DNA of 64,000 nucleotides from Caulobacter sp. 73W (GTDB lineage Bacteria > Pseudomonadota > Alphaproteobacteria > Caulobacterales > Caulobacteraceae): assembly GCF_041021955.1 (NCBI RefSeq), contig NZ_CP158375.1:3770501-3834500 (forward strand), given 5' to 3'. The position numbers and the translations under genes are program-made. Positions 1 to 9,322 of the stretch are shown here, one piece after another. Position 1 is the first letter of the stretch, and the number at the start of each line of letters is the position of its first letter. The notes beneath the pieces are model-generated. The model searched no databases, had not been told where the DNA came from, and worked only from the letters and a program-made list of their open reading frames with translations.

Positions 1-158
1 ACGTCCGTGCGCTCCCCCGCTGGTACAACGATCGCGCGGAGCATCCCACTTCGTCGAAACGGTATTCGCTATCCAATCGCCCCGGGCGAAGCCCCGGACG
101 CTCCGCCGCCCTTCCAACCTTTCGGGTACTGGCCCGAGAGAGCGCGGAGCCATGTCCA

Positions 159-179
159 CCTCTCCCATCGAGGGAGAAG
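159..179 (-). terminator. Hairpin downstream of the HxlR gene
   Basis: CTCTCCC-type and GGGAGA-type arms surround a loop of about five bases, just beyond the stop codon of the HxlR-family gene on the minus strand. There is no clear U tract. It may be a terminator or one copy of a dispersed intergenic hairpin. No other gene is visible between the window start and base 192. Confidence 0.3.
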
Positions 180-192
180 GAGGCCCCGGAAC

Positions 193-570
193 CTAAGCGG
201 CGTCCGCCTTCCGGTCGAACTCCGCCCGCGCCAAGTCCATCTGCGCCTGGTTGGCGTGCGCCCATTGGCCCAGGGCGGCGACCGGCTCCTTCAGGGATTG
301 CCCAAGGGCGGTCAGCTCGTACTCCACGCGCGGCGGCACTGTGGGGAACACCGTGCGGGTCACCAGTCCGTCGCGCTCCAGGTTGCGCAAAGTCAAGGTC
401 AGCATGCGCTGCGAGATGCCGTCCACCATCCGCTTCAGCTCGTTGAACCGGCGCGGGCCGTCGGCCAGCAGCATGACGATCAGCACCGTCCACTTGTCGC
501 CGATCAGGGACAGGACGTCGGTCACCGGGCGGCAGGCGGAGGGGGAATAGGAAAGATTGTTTGTCGTCAT
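193..570 (-). CDS. HxlR-family winged-helix transcriptional regulator
   Basis: The 125-residue product matches the HxlR/DUF24 family: the core SLIGDKWTVLIVMLL is followed by RRFNELKRMVDGISQRML and the wing segment VPPRVEYELTALG. I chose the ATG at 570 because it gives the usual N-terminus, with Cys13 just before the winged helix; a longer reading to 678 adds 36 atypical residues. Many HxlR proteins (YodB, HypR) sense quinones or disulfide stress through such a conserved Cys. It is divergent from an azoreductase gene, the classic arrangement for a quinone- or diamide-responsive repressor of azoR. The function is inferred from family and neighbour; the family call is firm. Confidence 0.9.
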   Translation of the reverse strand: MTTNNLSYSPSACRPVTDVLSLIGDKWTVLIVMLLADGPRRFNELKRMVDGISQRMLTLTLRNLERDGLVTRTVFPTVPPRVEYELTALGQSLKEPVAALGQWAHANQAQMDLARAEFDRKADAA

Positions 571-667
571 GGAACGCGGCTTTTCGGACAGGCGGGAAAA
601 GTAACTTAGGAACAAATCCAGCCTACTCAAGGGTTTGGCTCGACGCCAGGCGGGCACATCCATGTGA

Positions 668-691
668 CTGGGGCTCAAACCTGTGCCCCAG
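668..691. promoter_or_regulatory. Inverted repeat in the HxlR/azoR intergenic region
   Basis: A perfect 7-base inverted repeat (CTGGGGC / GCCCCAG, ten-base loop) lies in the 213-base space between the divergent HxlR and azoR starts. It could be an operator or an mRNA hairpin. A second short palindrome, CGGT-T-ACCG, lies closer to azoR. Neither matches a published HxlR consensus that I can confirm. Confidence 0.3.
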
Positions 692-783
692 CACCAGATT
701 TGTGCGTTCTTGTGGGGTGAAAGGAGGCGCCCTTAATCGGCAGCAGGCTCGGTTACCGATCCGATCAAAAGGAAGGTTCTCCA

Positions 784-1374
784 ATGACTCTGCTGCATAT
801 CGACTCCTCGATCCTGGGCGACAATTCCGTCAGCCGTCAGGTCTCCGCCGCGGTCGCCACCGCGATCACCAACGACGCGCCGGCGACCCAGGTGGTTTAT
901 CGCGACCTCGCCGCCGATCCGCTGCCGCACCTCAGCGGCGCGCATCTGGGCGGCGTCGCCCCGCAGGCCGAACTCGACGCCGGCGCCCTGGCGCTGGAGC
1001 AATTCCTGGCCGCCGACACGGTGGTCATCGGCGCCCCGATGTACAACTTCGCCATCTCCAGCCAGCTGAAGGCGTGGCTCGACCGCATCCTCGTGGCGGG
1101 CAAGACCTTCCGCTACGGCCCCAACGGCGTCGAAGGCCTGGCCGGCGGCAAGCGGATCATCGTCGCCCTGTCCAAGGGCGGCTACTACGGCGACGGTCAG
1201 CCGGCCGCCGGCATGGATTTCCAGGAGCCCTACCTGAAGGCGATCTTCGGCTTCATCGGCATCCACGACGTGGAGTTCGTCCGCGCCGAGGGCATCGCCG
1301 TCGGCCCTGAACAGCGTGAGCAGGGCATTGCTTCCGCCCTGGCCTCGGTCACGGAACTGAAGCGCGCGGCCTAG
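784..1374 (+). CDS. azoR: FMN-dependent NADH-azoreductase (AzoR-type flavodoxin fold)
   Basis: The 196-residue protein has the AzoR layout: an N-terminal [17 protein letters not shown] phosphate-binding segment, the FMN loop around [16 protein letters not shown], and SKGGYYGDG before the C-terminal helix. The family reduces quinones and azo compounds with NADH using FMN, as a cytoplasmic dimer, and is usually induced by electrophile stress. A good ribosome-binding site (AAGGAAGG) precedes the ATG. Divergent transcription from the HxlR gene suggests repression by that protein. The length is typical of the family. Confidence 0.94.
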   Translation: MTLLHIDSSILGDNSVSRQVSAAVATAITNDAPATQVVYRDLAADPLPHLSGAHLGGVAPQAELDAGALALEQFLAADTVVIGAPMYNFAISSQLKAWLDRILVAGKTFRYGPNGVEGLAGGKRIIVALSKGGYYGDGQPAAGMDFQEPYLKAIFGFIGIHDVEFVRAEGIAVGPEQREQGIASALASVTELKRAA

Positions 1375-1421
1375 TCTCCGCCGCGCCGGTCGTCATCTCC
1401 TCGACGACAGACTTTGGAGAC
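1374..1421. terminator. Nested hairpin between convergent azoR and the RNA methyltransferase
   Basis: Outer arms GTCTCC/GGAGAC enclose inner arms GTCGTC/GACGAC in the 53-base gap between two convergent genes. This placement fits a bidirectional terminator, but no run of T follows in either direction, so the call is tentative. Confidence 0.3.
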
Positions 1422-1427
1422 CTGAGC

Positions 1428-2216
1428 CTAGGTGGCGGCGTAGATCATGATCCCCGTCGCCACCGACAGGTTCAGGCTGTCAGCCCGCCCGCGCATGGGG
1501 ATTTTCACGTTCACGTCGCAGGCGGCGGCCAGCTCGGGCGGCAGGCCCTGCTGTTCGTTGCCCATCAAGATCAGGGACGGCTTGCGGTACTCAGCCGTCC
1601 GGTGATCGACCTGCGCGGTCAGCAGGGTGCCAACCACCGACCCCGGCCAGGTCTCGCGGAAAGCCAGGAACTGCTCGATGCTCGCCTTGGCGATCTTCAC
1701 CGCGAAGATCGAGCCCATGGTCGCCCGCACCGCCTCGACCGAGAAGGGGTCGCAGCAGTCGCCCACCAGGATCACCCCGCCGCAGCCGGCGGCGTCCGCC
1801 GTACGCACGATGGTGCCCAGATTGCCCGGATCACGCACCGCCTGCAGCGCCACCCAGCAGGGCGCGCTCTGGGGCTCCAGCGCGTCCAGCTCGGCGAAGG
1901 TCTGCTTGAACACCGCCACCACCGCCTGCGGATTGTCGCGGCGGCTGACCTTTTCCAGGATCTCGCGGTTGACCTCGATCACCTCGCCGCCGGCCTTGCG
2001 CGTGGCGTCGGCGGCCTTTTGCAGCATCGGGTGATCGGCGGCGTCCCGCCCGAACAGCAGGATGCGCGGGGCGTGGCCCAAGTCCACCGCCTCAATGATG
2101 ATCTTCAGCCCCTCGGCCAAGAAGAGGCCGGTCTCCTCACGCTCCTTGCGCATATGCAGGGCGCGGACGGCCTTGACCGTAGCGTTGGTGACGGAGGTGA
2201 CGACCTTGGGGTTCAC
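1428..2216 (-). CDS. TrmH/SpoU-family RNA 2'-O-methyltransferase
   Basis: This 262-residue SPOUT enzyme shows an N-terminal substrate-binding segment (about residues 1-95), then the three SpoU motifs: NLGTIVRTADAAGCGGVIL, LILMGNEQQGLPPE and the knot-forming IPMRGRADSLNLSVA. Family members methylate the 2'-hydroxyl of rRNA or tRNA guanosine using S-adenosylmethionine; RlmB and TsnR are close relatives, and the exact target cannot be read from sequence. Its start overlaps the stop of the upstream methyltransferase by four bases (ATGA), so the two are probably co-translated as an RNA-modification operon. Confidence 0.9.
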   Translation of the reverse strand: MNPKVVTSVTNATVKAVRALHMRKEREETGLFLAEGLKIIIEAVDLGHAPRILLFGRDAADHPMLQKAADATRKAGGEVIEVNREILEKVSRRDNPQAVVAVFKQTFAELDALEPQSAPCWVALQAVRDPGNLGTIVRTADAAGCGGVILVGDCCDPFSVEAVRATMGSIFAVKIAKASIEQFLAFRETWPGSVVGTLLTAQVDHRTAEYRKPSLILMGNEQQGLPPELAAACDVNVKIPMRGRADSLNLSVATGIMIYAAT

Positions 2217-3115
2217 GACGCGTACCTCGCAAAGAACGACAGGCCGATCTGACGGTCCTCAGCTTCCTCCACCAGGGCAAGCTCCCCCCAGTCGATGCGG
2301 CCGGGACGACCCGCCAGCTGCTCGGCCAGCAGACCCGACAGGGCCGCGCCGCTGATCCGCGCGGCATAGGCGTTGAGGATCAGGAAATTGGCGTCCGGCG
2401 ACAGCAGCTCGGCGCACAGGCCGGCGAACTCCGGCAGGCCCTCGAACAGGCGCCAGACCTCGTTGTTGGGGCCGCGGCCGAATTTCGGCGGGTCCAGGAT
2501 GATGCCGTCATAGCGATTGCCGCGCCGGACCTCGCGCTGGACGAACTTGCGCGCGTCCTCGCAGATCCAGCGGATCGGCTTGTCCTCCATCTTGGACAGG
2601 GCGGCGTTCTCACGGGCCCAGCCGATGGCCTTCTTGGAGGCGTCCACGTGCGTGACCTCGGCCCCCGCCGCCGCGCAGACCAGGGACGCCACGCCGGTAT
2701 AGCCGAACAGGTTCAGCACCTTCAGCGGCCGCTTGGCGGCGCGGATCCGCTCATCCATCCACGCCCAGTTGGCCGCCTGCTCGGGGAAGAAGGCCAGGTG
2801 GCGAAAATTGGTGAAGCGGCCGTGGAAGCGCACATCGCCCCAGCCCAGGGGCCAGGTCTCGGCGGGCGGGTTGGAGAAGCGCCAGCGGCCGGCTTCTTCC
2901 TCGTCGGAAGGATCAAATACCGCGTCGGCGCTGTCCCACACCGCCGCTTCAAGACGCGGCCGCCACAGGCACTGCGGCTCGGGCCGCACGACCGTGTACT
3001 TGCCGTAGCGCTCCAGCTTGCGTCCGTCGCCGCTGTCGATGAGGGCGTAGTCGCTCCAGGCGGTCGTGCGCATGACAAGGGGCGTGTCCGCCACCGCGGG
3101 TTTTTGGCTGTCCAT
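2213..3115 (-). CDS. Class I SAM-dependent rRNA methyltransferase (RlmI/RlmK-like)
   Basis: The 300-residue protein carries the Rossmann SAM motif VLNLFGYTGVASLVCAAAGA, the acidic VTHVDASKKAIGWARENA and the catalytic-loop IILDPPKFGRGP. This matches the RlmI/YccW-type C-terminal methyltransferase domain without the N-terminal PUA domain. NPPAETWP near residue 82 and RHLAFFPEQ lie ahead of the SAM site. The likely substrate is a cytosine in large-subunit rRNA, but this is not provable here. It is the first gene of a two-gene operon with the TrmH-family gene and is divergent from a TetR regulator. Confidence 0.88.
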   Translation of the reverse strand: MDSQKPAVADTPLVMRTTAWSDYALIDSGDGRKLERYGKYTVVRPEPQCLWRPRLEAAVWDSADAVFDPSDEEEAGRWRFSNPPAETWPLGWGDVRFHGRFTNFRHLAFFPEQAANWAWMDERIRAAKRPLKVLNLFGYTGVASLVCAAAGAEVTHVDASKKAIGWARENAALSKMEDKPIRWICEDARKFVQREVRRGNRYDGIILDPPKFGRGPNNEVWRLFEGLPEFAGLCAELLSPDANFLILNAYAARISGAALSGLLAEQLAGRPGRIDWGELALVEEAEDRQIGLSFFARYAS

Positions 3116-3276
3116 CTGTCGGCTGATACGCGCTGCGGGGAGGGGACGTCCACCCTCCGCGCGCCCTGGTTCAACGCGGATGCGACCTTGAGCGCGTAGC
3201 GCCCGTGGCGGCTGTTCTTGCGAACGCGGGTAGATTCCCTGTTAAGTGGCCGACCTATGACGTTGCGGGGATCGTT

Positions 3277-3912
3277 GTGACCGCCATCTTGAAGAAGCCG
3301 CAAAAATCAGCCCGCAAGGCCAAGGGCGACGGACATATGCGCCGGGGCGAAATCCTCAACGCCGCAGAGCGCATCTTCGTGGCCGAGGGCTATCACGGCG
3401 CCACGATCCGCAAGATCGCCGACGAGGTGGGGGTCTCCTCCACCGCGCTCTACATGCACTTCCGTGACAAGGACGAGATCCTGCTGGAGATCAGCGATTG
3501 CGCGATCTCGCGCCTGCTGGAGATCAACAGCCAGATCGCCGCCGAGCCGATCGACGCGGTCGCTCGCGTGCGCCGCATGCTTGAGGCCTATATGCGCTTC
3601 GCCTTCGACAACCCGAACGCCTACGAGCTGGTGTTCTGCTCGCCCTCGCGCGGGATCGGCGAGGACAAGGCCGGGGCCGTTCTGGAGCTGGGCGACCGCT
3701 GCTTTGAGAAATACCTGGGGGTCATCAAGGAAGTCGCCGCCCAGGGCCGCCTGCGCACCGGCACCGCCGAGACGGCGGCCGAGACCCTGTGGGCCGCCTG
3801 CCACGGCCTGGTCTCGCTGATGATCACCAAGCCTGATCGTGACTGGTCCAGCCCCGACGACCTGATGAAGGTCATGCTCGACGGCCTGCTCTACGGCCTC
3901 GTCACTGACTAG
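3277..3912 (+). CDS. TetR/AcrR-family transcriptional regulator
   Basis: The N-terminal helix-turn-helix is clear: GEILNAAERIFVAEGYHGAT, then IRKIADEVGVSSTALYMHF. A C-terminal ligand-binding region ending near LYGLVTD follows. I chose the GTG at 3277 because GCGGGGA lies upstream and it leaves a short basic arm; an in-frame GTG at 3205 would add 24 residues. It is divergent from the methyltransferase operon and overlaps the convergent lytic transglycosylase by 11 bases at their 3' ends. The C-terminal segment resembles the TetR_C_33 class. Its target and ligand are unknown. Confidence 0.88.
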   Translation: MTAILKKPQKSARKAKGDGHMRRGEILNAAERIFVAEGYHGATIRKIADEVGVSSTALYMHFRDKDEILLEISDCAISRLLEINSQIAAEPIDAVARVRRMLEAYMRFAFDNPNAYELVFCSPSRGIGEDKAGAVLELGDRCFEKYLGVIKEVAAQGRLRTGTAETAAETLWAACHGLVSLMITKPDRDWSSPDDLMKVMLDGLLYGLVTD

Positions 3913-5971
3913 CTGAGGCCGTCGTGGCGGCCGCGGTGTAGCTGTAGCCGCCTCGTTTCAGGTCTGACGACAGCATCAGCGGCGCCGTGCCGCCGTTCAG
4001 GCGAGCGCGATAGACCTGCATCGTCTCCAGCGTCCGCATCACGTAGTTGCGCGTCTCGCTAAAGGGGATGCACTCGATGAAGTCGAGCGGATCGACGGAT
4101 CCGCCGCGGGGGTCGCCGCAGAACGCCACCCACTGGGGCGGTCGGCCCGGACCGGCGTTATAGGCGGCTGCCGCCATGATGTAGCTGCCGCTGAACCGGT
4201 CCACCATTTGGCCCAGATAGCGCGAGCCCAGGCGCAGGTTGTACTCCGCCTCGTGCAGGCGTTGCAGGGAATAGCTCTCGCCCAGCTTGCGGGCCGTGTC
4301 CGACGCCGTCCCCGGCATCAGCTGCATCAGGCCCCGCGCCCCCGGCGCCGAGACGGCCGAGGTGTCGAAGTTGCTCTCCTGCCGGGCGATGGAGAAGACG
4401 AAGGCGTTCTCCGCCGAACCCGCCGGCAGTTCGGGCAGGCTGATGATCGGATAGCCGCGCTCGGGCAGGGTGAAGCCGCGCTGGGCCGCTGCGCGGGCGG
4501 CCCGCATGGCCAGGTCCTGGTCGCCGGTGGCGCGGGCCATATCGACGAGCAGGGCGCTTTCCTCGGCGTTGGGCAGGATGTCGTCGATATAGAGGACGAA
4601 GCCCCGGAAGCTGTCGCGCGCGCCGGCCGACAGCATCAGGCGCGCGGCGCGAACCAGTTCACGGCTTTCGAACCGGGCCTTGTCGGCGGCGGTGGGGATC
4701 GGGTCCTTGCCCAGGACCAGCTGCTGAAGCCCCGCGCGCTCGGCGGCCAGCTGGCCGTAGAAGGCGGTCTGGTATTGCGCGCCCTCGCCGTAGGCCGACT
4801 GGGCGCCGATCATGTCGCCCGCGGCCTCGGCGGCGCGGCCCTGCCAGTAGAACCCGCGAGAACGGGTGATCGGCGACTGGCCGATACCGGTGATCTGGGC
4901 GAAGTGACGGCCAGCCAATTCGGGGTTTTTGAGGCGCGTAAGCGCCAGCCAGCCAGCGTAGAATTCGGCCTCGGCCGCATCAGCGCCGTCGCTCAGGCCG
5001 GCGTTGGCGGCCGCATTATAGGCGCCGCTCGCGTCGCCGTTACGCAGAGACGAGACGATCAGCATCTTGCGTTCGGTCCAAACGCGGCTCTCTGCCTCGG
5101 CGGTCGGCGGAATCGGGAAATAGCGGACGAGGCCCAGGGCGGCCTGATCCAGACCTTTCTTGCGCAGGAAGGCGGCCCGCTCGAAGGCGACGCCCGGCTG
5201 GGTCTGCTGCTCAGGCGTCAGGGTCGCCAGCAGGTCGTTGGCGTTCGACGCCCCGTTGCGGAAGGCGATGCGCACCGCCGCCGCGGCCTGCTCGGACGCC
5301 GGCAGCATGGCGATCATGTCGCGCGTCGCAGGGCCCTGCTGGCCATAGAGCAGAATGTCGGCCCGGCGGATGTGGTCGTCCATGGTCAGCACGTCGCTGA
5401 ACTGGGCCAGCATGCTGCGCTGGGCGTCGGCCTCGAACACCCGCTCTCGCCAAAAGCGCTTGATCAGCGTCGTCGCCTCGGCCTGACGGCCCTGGGCGCG
5501 ATAGGCGTTGGCCAGGGTGATGGCGCCCTGGGCCGTAGTCGGCTCGGCGCCGCCGAACCAGGCGATGGTGCGGGCCGGATCGAGGCCGGCGGTGCCCAAC
5601 AGCTTTTCAGCCGCGCTCTGGCGCTTGGCGGCCCGCGGCCAGCCGTCCAGGTCGCGTCGGGCGTTGTCCAGCTCGTAGAAGCCCAGCTGCTCCGGCGCGG
5701 CGTCGGCCAGGGCCCAGGTGATGATCTTGCGGGTCAGCGGATCCTGAGCGGCCACTCGCGCGCTACGCAGGGTGGCGGTGTCGCCACGGCGCAAAGCGTC
5801 GAGCGCCGATTTCAGCAGGGCGGCGTCTGTCGGAGAGGGAGCGGCGTAAGACGGCGTCGAATCAGTCGGCGTCTGTTGGGCGGCGGTCATCGCCGTCTGG
5901 GCGTCCGCGACGCCGTTCACGAGCACCACAGCGCCCGTCGCCACAAGGATTCTACGCAACAAGGAAGCCAA
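3902..5971 (-). CDS. Soluble lytic murein transglycosylase (Slt70-like)
   Basis: A signal peptide (short basic start, hydrophobic core, cut after ADA) precedes a long alpha-helical superhelix of about 500 residues. The C-terminal GH23 domain has the catalytic Glu in IARQESNFD, then [13 protein letters not shown] and [11 protein letters not shown]. The enzyme cleaves the MurNAc-GlcNAc bond with anhydro ring formation, in the periplasm. I prefer the TTG at 5971 (GGAG nine bases upstream, compact signal peptide) to the TTG at 6049, which would add 26 residues of poor signal-peptide character. It is divergent from dapA. The 689-residue length suits an Slt70 homologue. Confidence 0.92.
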   Translation of the reverse strand: MASLLRRILVATGAVVLVNGVADAQTAMTAAQQTPTDSTPSYAAPSPTDAALLKSALDALRRGDTATLRSARVAAQDPLTRKIITWALADAAPEQLGFYELDNARRDLDGWPRAAKRQSAAEKLLGTAGLDPARTIAWFGGAEPTTAQGAITLANAYRAQGRQAEATTLIKRFWRERVFEADAQRSMLAQFSDVLTMDDHIRRADILLYGQQGPATRDMIAMLPASEQAAAAVRIAFRNGASNANDLLATLTPEQQTQPGVAFERAAFLRKKGLDQAALGLVRYFPIPPTAEAESRVWTERKMLIVSSLRNGDASGAYNAAANAGLSDGADAAEAEFYAGWLALTRLKNPELAGRHFAQITGIGQSPITRSRGFYWQGRAAEAAGDMIGAQSAYGEGAQYQTAFYGQLAAERAGLQQLVLGKDPIPTAADKARFESRELVRAARLMLSAGARDSFRGFVLYIDDILPNAEESALLVDMARATGDQDLAMRAARAAAQRGFTLPERGYPIISLPELPAGSAENAFVFSIARQESNFDTSAVSAPGARGLMQLMPGTASDTARKLGESYSLQRLHEAEYNLRLGSRYLGQMVDRFSGSYIMAAAAYNAGPGRPPQWVAFCGDPRGGSVDPLDFIECIPFSETRNYVMRTLETMQVYRARLNGGTAPLMLSSDLKRGGYSYTAAATTASASQ

Positions 5972-6111
5972 GCCGACATACTCCAGTTCAAAACCTGCCG
6001 GACGGCTGTTGCCGCGCCCCCGTCCGCAGACATATTGTCCGCGCCACAAAAGGCGGTCGCAAGCGTAGCCGCCGCCAACTCACGGCAATTTGCTCGAAAA
6101 TCCTGCAAGAT

Positions 6112-6996
6112 ATGGTCCACATCCCCTTCAAGGGCGTCATCACCGCCCTCATCACCCCGTTCAGCGGCGGCTCTGTCGACGAGGACGCCTTCGTCAAACT
6201 GGTCGAGCGCCAGATCGCGGCGGGCGTGCACGGCCTGGTTCCGGTCGGCACCACGGGCGAGACCTCGACCCTCAGCCACGACGAGCACCGCCGCGTGGTC
6301 GAGCTTTGCGTGAAGACCGCCGCCGGCCGCGTGCCGGTCATCGCGGGCGCCGGCTCCAACGCCACGGATGAGGCGATCGAGCTGGCTCGCCACGCCAAAA
6401 CCATCGGCGCGGACGCCGCCCTGATGGTGACGCCGTACTACAACCGTCCCAGCCAGGAAGGCCTGTTCCGCCACTACGAGGCGGTGGCCAACGCCGTGCA
6501 GATTCCGCTGGTGGTGTACAATGTGCCGGGTCGCACCGGGGCCGATCTCGCCAATGACACCCTAGTTCGCCTGTCCAAGCTGCCCAACATCATCGGCATC
6601 AAGGACGCCACTGGCGACCTGACCCGCATCAGCCACCAGCGCATCACCTGCGGCGATGACTGGGTCCTGCTGTCGGGCGACGATCCCACGGCCCTGGGCT
6701 ATGTCGCCCACGGCGGCCACGGCTGCATCTCGGTGACGTCGAACGTCGCCCCGGAAGCCATGGCCACTTTCTTCAACGCCGCCATGGCCGGCGACTACGA
6801 GACGGCCCGCTACTGGCAGGACCGCCTGATCCGCCTGCACAAGGCGCTGTTCCTGGATTCATCGCCGGCGCCGACCAAGTTCGGCCTGTCGCAGCTTGGC
6901 CTGTGCAGCGAGGACGTGCGCCTGCCGCTCGCCCCCTGCAACGACGCCGTCAAGCCGCAGATCCTGGAAGCCATGCGCGAGGCCGGCGTCCTCTGA
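6112..6996 (+). CDS. dapA: 4-hydroxy-tetrahydrodipicolinate synthase
   Basis: This 294-residue TIM barrel condenses pyruvate with aspartate semialdehyde, the entry step to diaminopimelate and lysine. Visible landmarks are the substrate loop [15 protein letters not shown], the proton-relay Tyr in [12 protein letters not shown] and the Schiff-base Lys in [11 protein letters not shown]. Length and motif spacing are canonical. Its stop overlaps the smpB start (TGATG), giving a dapA-smpB pair. Confidence 0.97.
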   Translation: MVHIPFKGVITALITPFSGGSVDEDAFVKLVERQIAAGVHGLVPVGTTGETSTLSHDEHRRVVELCVKTAAGRVPVIAGAGSNATDEAIELARHAKTIGADAALMVTPYYNRPSQEGLFRHYEAVANAVQIPLVVYNVPGRTGADLANDTLVRLSKLPNIIGIKDATGDLTRISHQRITCGDDWVLLSGDDPTALGYVAHGGHGCISVTSNVAPEAMATFFNAAMAGDYETARYWQDRLIRLHKALFLDSSPAPTKFGLSQLGLCSEDVRLPLAPCNDAVKPQILEAMREAGVL

Positions 6997-7451
6997 TGGC
7001 CGGCCCGACGATCGCTGAAAACCGCCGCGCGCGCTTCGACTACTTCCTCGAGGACACCTTCGAGGCGGGCCTCGCCCTGACCGGGACAGAGGTGAAGTCG
7101 CTGCGCACGGGGCGGGCCAACATCGCCGAGTCCTACGCGTCGGTGGAAGGCCGGGAGATCGTCCTGATCAATGCGGACATCCCGCCGTACGGTCACGCCA
7201 ACCGTTTCAACCACGAGCCGCGCCGACCGCGTAAGCTGCTGCTTCACCGCAAGCAGATCGACAAGCTGATCGGCGCGGTCCAGCGCGACGGCCGCACGAT
7301 CATCCCGACGCGGCTCTATTGGAACGACAAGGGCCTGGCCAAGCTCGAGCTGTCGATCGCCAAGGGCAAGAAGCTGCACGACAAGCGCGAGACCTCCGCC
7401 GAGCGCGACTGGGCCCGCGACAAGGCCCGCCTGCTCCGCGACAAGGGCTAG
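6996..7451 (+). CDS. smpB: SsrA-binding protein SmpB
   Basis: SmpB binds tmRNA and brings it to stalled ribosomes for trans-translation. The 151-residue product has the OB-fold core [19 protein letters not shown], the conserved [12 protein letters not shown] and the basic C-terminal tail ([10 protein letters not shown] to the end) that mimics an anticodon stem in the decoding centre. The ATG at 6996 shares one base with the dapA stop, so translation is probably coupled. The tmRNA gene itself is not in this window. Confidence 0.97.
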   Translation: MAGPTIAENRRARFDYFLEDTFEAGLALTGTEVKSLRTGRANIAESYASVEGREIVLINADIPPYGHANRFNHEPRRPRKLLLHRKQIDKLIGAVQRDGRTIIPTRLYWNDKGLAKLELSIAKGKKLHDKRETSAERDWARDKARLLRDKG

Positions 7452-7459
7452 GCGCCCCC

Positions 7460-8119
7460 TCAGCTCTCGATGTGCGCCTTGGCCTGTCGGAAGATGTCCT
7501 CGAACATCGCCGGGGTCAGGCGGCCGGTGTTCGTGTTCAGCCGCGAGCAGTGATAGCTGTTGATCAGCCGGATCGGTCCCGCGTCGAAGATCGAGCCATG
7601 GCCCGGCGCGCCGGCCGACGCCTTGTAGCCCAGCGCTTTCAGCACATTGCGCCGTGACACGTCGCCTAGGGTGACGATCACCTTCAGGTTCGGCATGCCC
7701 ACCAGCCGTTTGGTGAGGAACTGGCGGCAGGTGTTCTCTTCCGAGGTCTCCGGCTTGTTCCCCGGCGGGGCGCAGCGCACGGCGTTGGAGACCATGCAGT
7801 CGATCAGCTCAAGGCCGTCGTCCGGCCGCGCCTCGTACTTGCCCTTAGCGAAGCCCAGCTTCAGCAGGGTCTCGTACAGCAGCCAGCCGGCGTGGTCGCC
7901 GGTGAAGGGGCGCGCGGTGCGGTTGGCGCCCATGCGGCCGGGGGCCAGGCCCGCCACTAGCAGGCGGCCATTGGTGTCCCCGAAAGACGGCGCGGGGCCG
8001 TTCCACCAGTCTGGATGCTGGGCCCGGTTCTCCATGCGATAGGCGACGAGGCGCGGGCACAGCGGGCAGTCGCGGGGCGGCTCGGCGCCCCAGGACGCGA
8101 CCTGGGTCTCAATATTCAT
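7460..8119 (-). CDS. Family 5 uracil-DNA glycosylase (UDGb)
   Basis: The 219-residue protein has the UDGb motif GLAPGRMGANRTARPFTGD and the downstream HCSRLNTNTGRLT. Motif A lacks the catalytic Asp of family 1 enzymes, as is usual for family 5. Cysteines in CPLCPRL, NAVRCAPP and ENTCRQF can ligate a 4Fe-4S cluster. It excises uracil and related lesions in base-excision repair. The ATG at 8119 gives the normal N-terminus and overlaps the upstream NYN gene by 11 bases; a longer frame to 8248 is a shadow of that gene. Confidence 0.93.
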   Translation of the reverse strand: MNIETQVASWGAEPPRDCPLCPRLVAYRMENRAQHPDWWNGPAPSFGDTNGRLLVAGLAPGRMGANRTARPFTGDHAGWLLYETLLKLGFAKGKYEARPDDGLELIDCMVSNAVRCAPPGNKPETSEENTCRQFLTKRLVGMPNLKVIVTLGDVSRRNVLKALGYKASAGAPGHGSIFDAGPIRLINSYHCSRLNTNTGRLTPAMFEDIFRQAKAHIES

Positions 8120-8705
8120 CGTCGGCGTCCCGCTCGGGCGCGCGGCCTTCGGTGACGAAGCGGGGCAGGGGGCTGCGCGCCGGGCGACCCACCATGTCGG
8201 CCAGATCGGCCAGCTCCACGAAGGTGTCGGCCTGGCGGCGCAGGTCATCCGACGCCATGGGCGGTTGGGACTTCATGGTCGAGACGACGGTCACCCGCTT
8301 GCCCTTGCGCTGCACCGCCTCGATCATGGCGCGGAAGTCGCCGTTGCCGCTGAACAGCACCAGGTGGTCGGCGTGGTCGGCCATGCCCAGCATGTCGACG
8401 GTCAGCTCCACATCCATGCTGCCGCGCCAGCGCTTGCGGCCCTGGGCGTCGGTGTATTCCTTGGCCGACTTGGTCACCATGGTGAAGCCGTTGTAGTCGA
8501 GCCAGTCGACCAGCGGGCGGATCGGCGAATAGTCGTCGTTCTCGGCGATGGCGGTGTAGTAATAGGCGCGGATCAGGACGCCCCGGCGACTGAACTCCGT
8601 CAGCAGCTTCTTGTAGTCGATGTCGAAGCCGAGGGCCTTGCTGGCCGAGTAGAAGTTCGCCCCGTCGATGAACAGGGCGAGCCGGTCGGTGGGATAAAAG
8701 GTCAC
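8109..8705 (-). CDS. LabA/DUF88-like NYN-domain protein (putative ribonuclease)
   Basis: This 198-residue PIN-like NYN protein has the first acidic cluster in LALFIDGANFYSASKALG, a central SMDVELTVDMLGMA and HLVLFSGNGDFRAMIEAV. The Asp residues match the metal site of the family. NYN proteins are predicted RNases. Start choice: GTG at 8705, with a TTG at 8711 also possible. It is divergent from folK with only about 11 bases between starts, and overlaps the downstream uracil-DNA glycosylase. Its RNA target is unknown. Confidence 0.88.
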   Translation of the reverse strand: MTFYPTDRLALFIDGANFYSASKALGFDIDYKKLLTEFSRRGVLIRAYYYTAIAENDDYSPIRPLVDWLDYNGFTMVTKSAKEYTDAQGRKRWRGSMDVELTVDMLGMADHADHLVLFSGNGDFRAMIEAVQRKGKRVTVVSTMKSQPPMASDDLRRQADTFVELADLADMVGRPARSPLPRFVTEGRAPERDADDEY

Positions 8706-8716
8706 GATCAAATCCA

Positions 8717-9238
8717 GTGAATCAATCCGCTGAACATACCGATCTGGACGACGCCGTCATCGTCGCTCTGGGCAGCGACCTGCCAGGGCCGTTCGCCTCC
8801 TGCGTCGACCTGCTGGAGGCGGCGCTGGAGCGGTTCGCCGACCACGGTCTGACGACCGTCGCTCGTTCGGGATGGTGGCGCTCGGCCGCCTGGCCCGATC
8901 CCTCCAAGCCCCCTTACGTGAATGGCGTGGTCCTGGTGCGCACCAGCCTGGACCCCCGTGAGACCCACCGCGCCTTGCAGGGCTTGGAGAACGCCTTCGG
9001 GCGACAGCGGGGCGAGGCTAACGCGCCGCGCACCCTGGACCTGGACCTGATCGCCTTCGGGCGGGCGGTGATCGACACCGCCGACCTGACCTTGCCGCAC
9101 CCCCGGGCTCATGATCGCCTGTTCGTCATGGGACCCCTGTCGCAGGTGGCGCCGGGCTGGCGGCACCCCATATCAGGCGGGTCCGCCGCCGTTCTGGCGG
9201 GCTCTGCGACGGTCGGCCGCGACGCAAAGCCGATCTGA
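8717..9238 (+). CDS. folK: 2-amino-4-hydroxy-6-hydroxymethyldihydropteridine diphosphokinase
   Basis: FolK transfers pyrophosphate from ATP to 6-hydroxymethyl-dihydropterin in folate synthesis. Diagnostic segments are IVALGSDLPGP, PYVNGVVLVRT, LENAFGR and the metal/ATP motif APRTLDLDLIAFG, then LPHPRAHDRLFVM. The start is a GTG at 8717 without a convincing Shine-Dalgarno sequence, and the next gene upstream starts on the other strand about 11 bases away, so the promoter must lie within that gene or the mRNA has almost no leader. No other folate gene is adjacent. Confidence 0.93.
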   Translation: MNQSAEHTDLDDAVIVALGSDLPGPFASCVDLLEAALERFADHGLTTVARSGWWRSAAWPDPSKPPYVNGVVLVRTSLDPRETHRALQGLENAFGRQRGEANAPRTLDLDLIAFGRAVIDTADLTLPHPRAHDRLFVMGPLSQVAPGWRHPISGGSAAVLAGSATVGRDAKPI

Positions 9239-9245
9239 GCGGCCC

Positions 9246-9290
9246 TTGACATTGCCGGCGAGGTTGAACAAACAGCCGCGCCTCTATATT
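9246..9290 (+). promoter_or_regulatory. Candidate promoter of rpoZ
   Basis: TTGACA begins at 9246, and TTGAAC (9264-9269) is followed 15 bases later by TATATT (9285-9290), in an otherwise GC-rich 84-base gap before rpoZ. TTGACA lacks a good -10 at 17 bases, so the true pairing is uncertain. Confidence 0.3.
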
Positions 9291-9322
9291 TTAGCTCGTT
9301 CTATTCCCGTTCCGAGGACTCC

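Noticed and set aside
4208..6313. A 701-codon open frame opposite the lytic transglycosylase
   Set aside because: It is the antisense of a gene with strong motifs. Long open shadows are expected at this GC content, and its composition (Arg/Gly/Gln/Ala-rich, no domain) is not protein-like.
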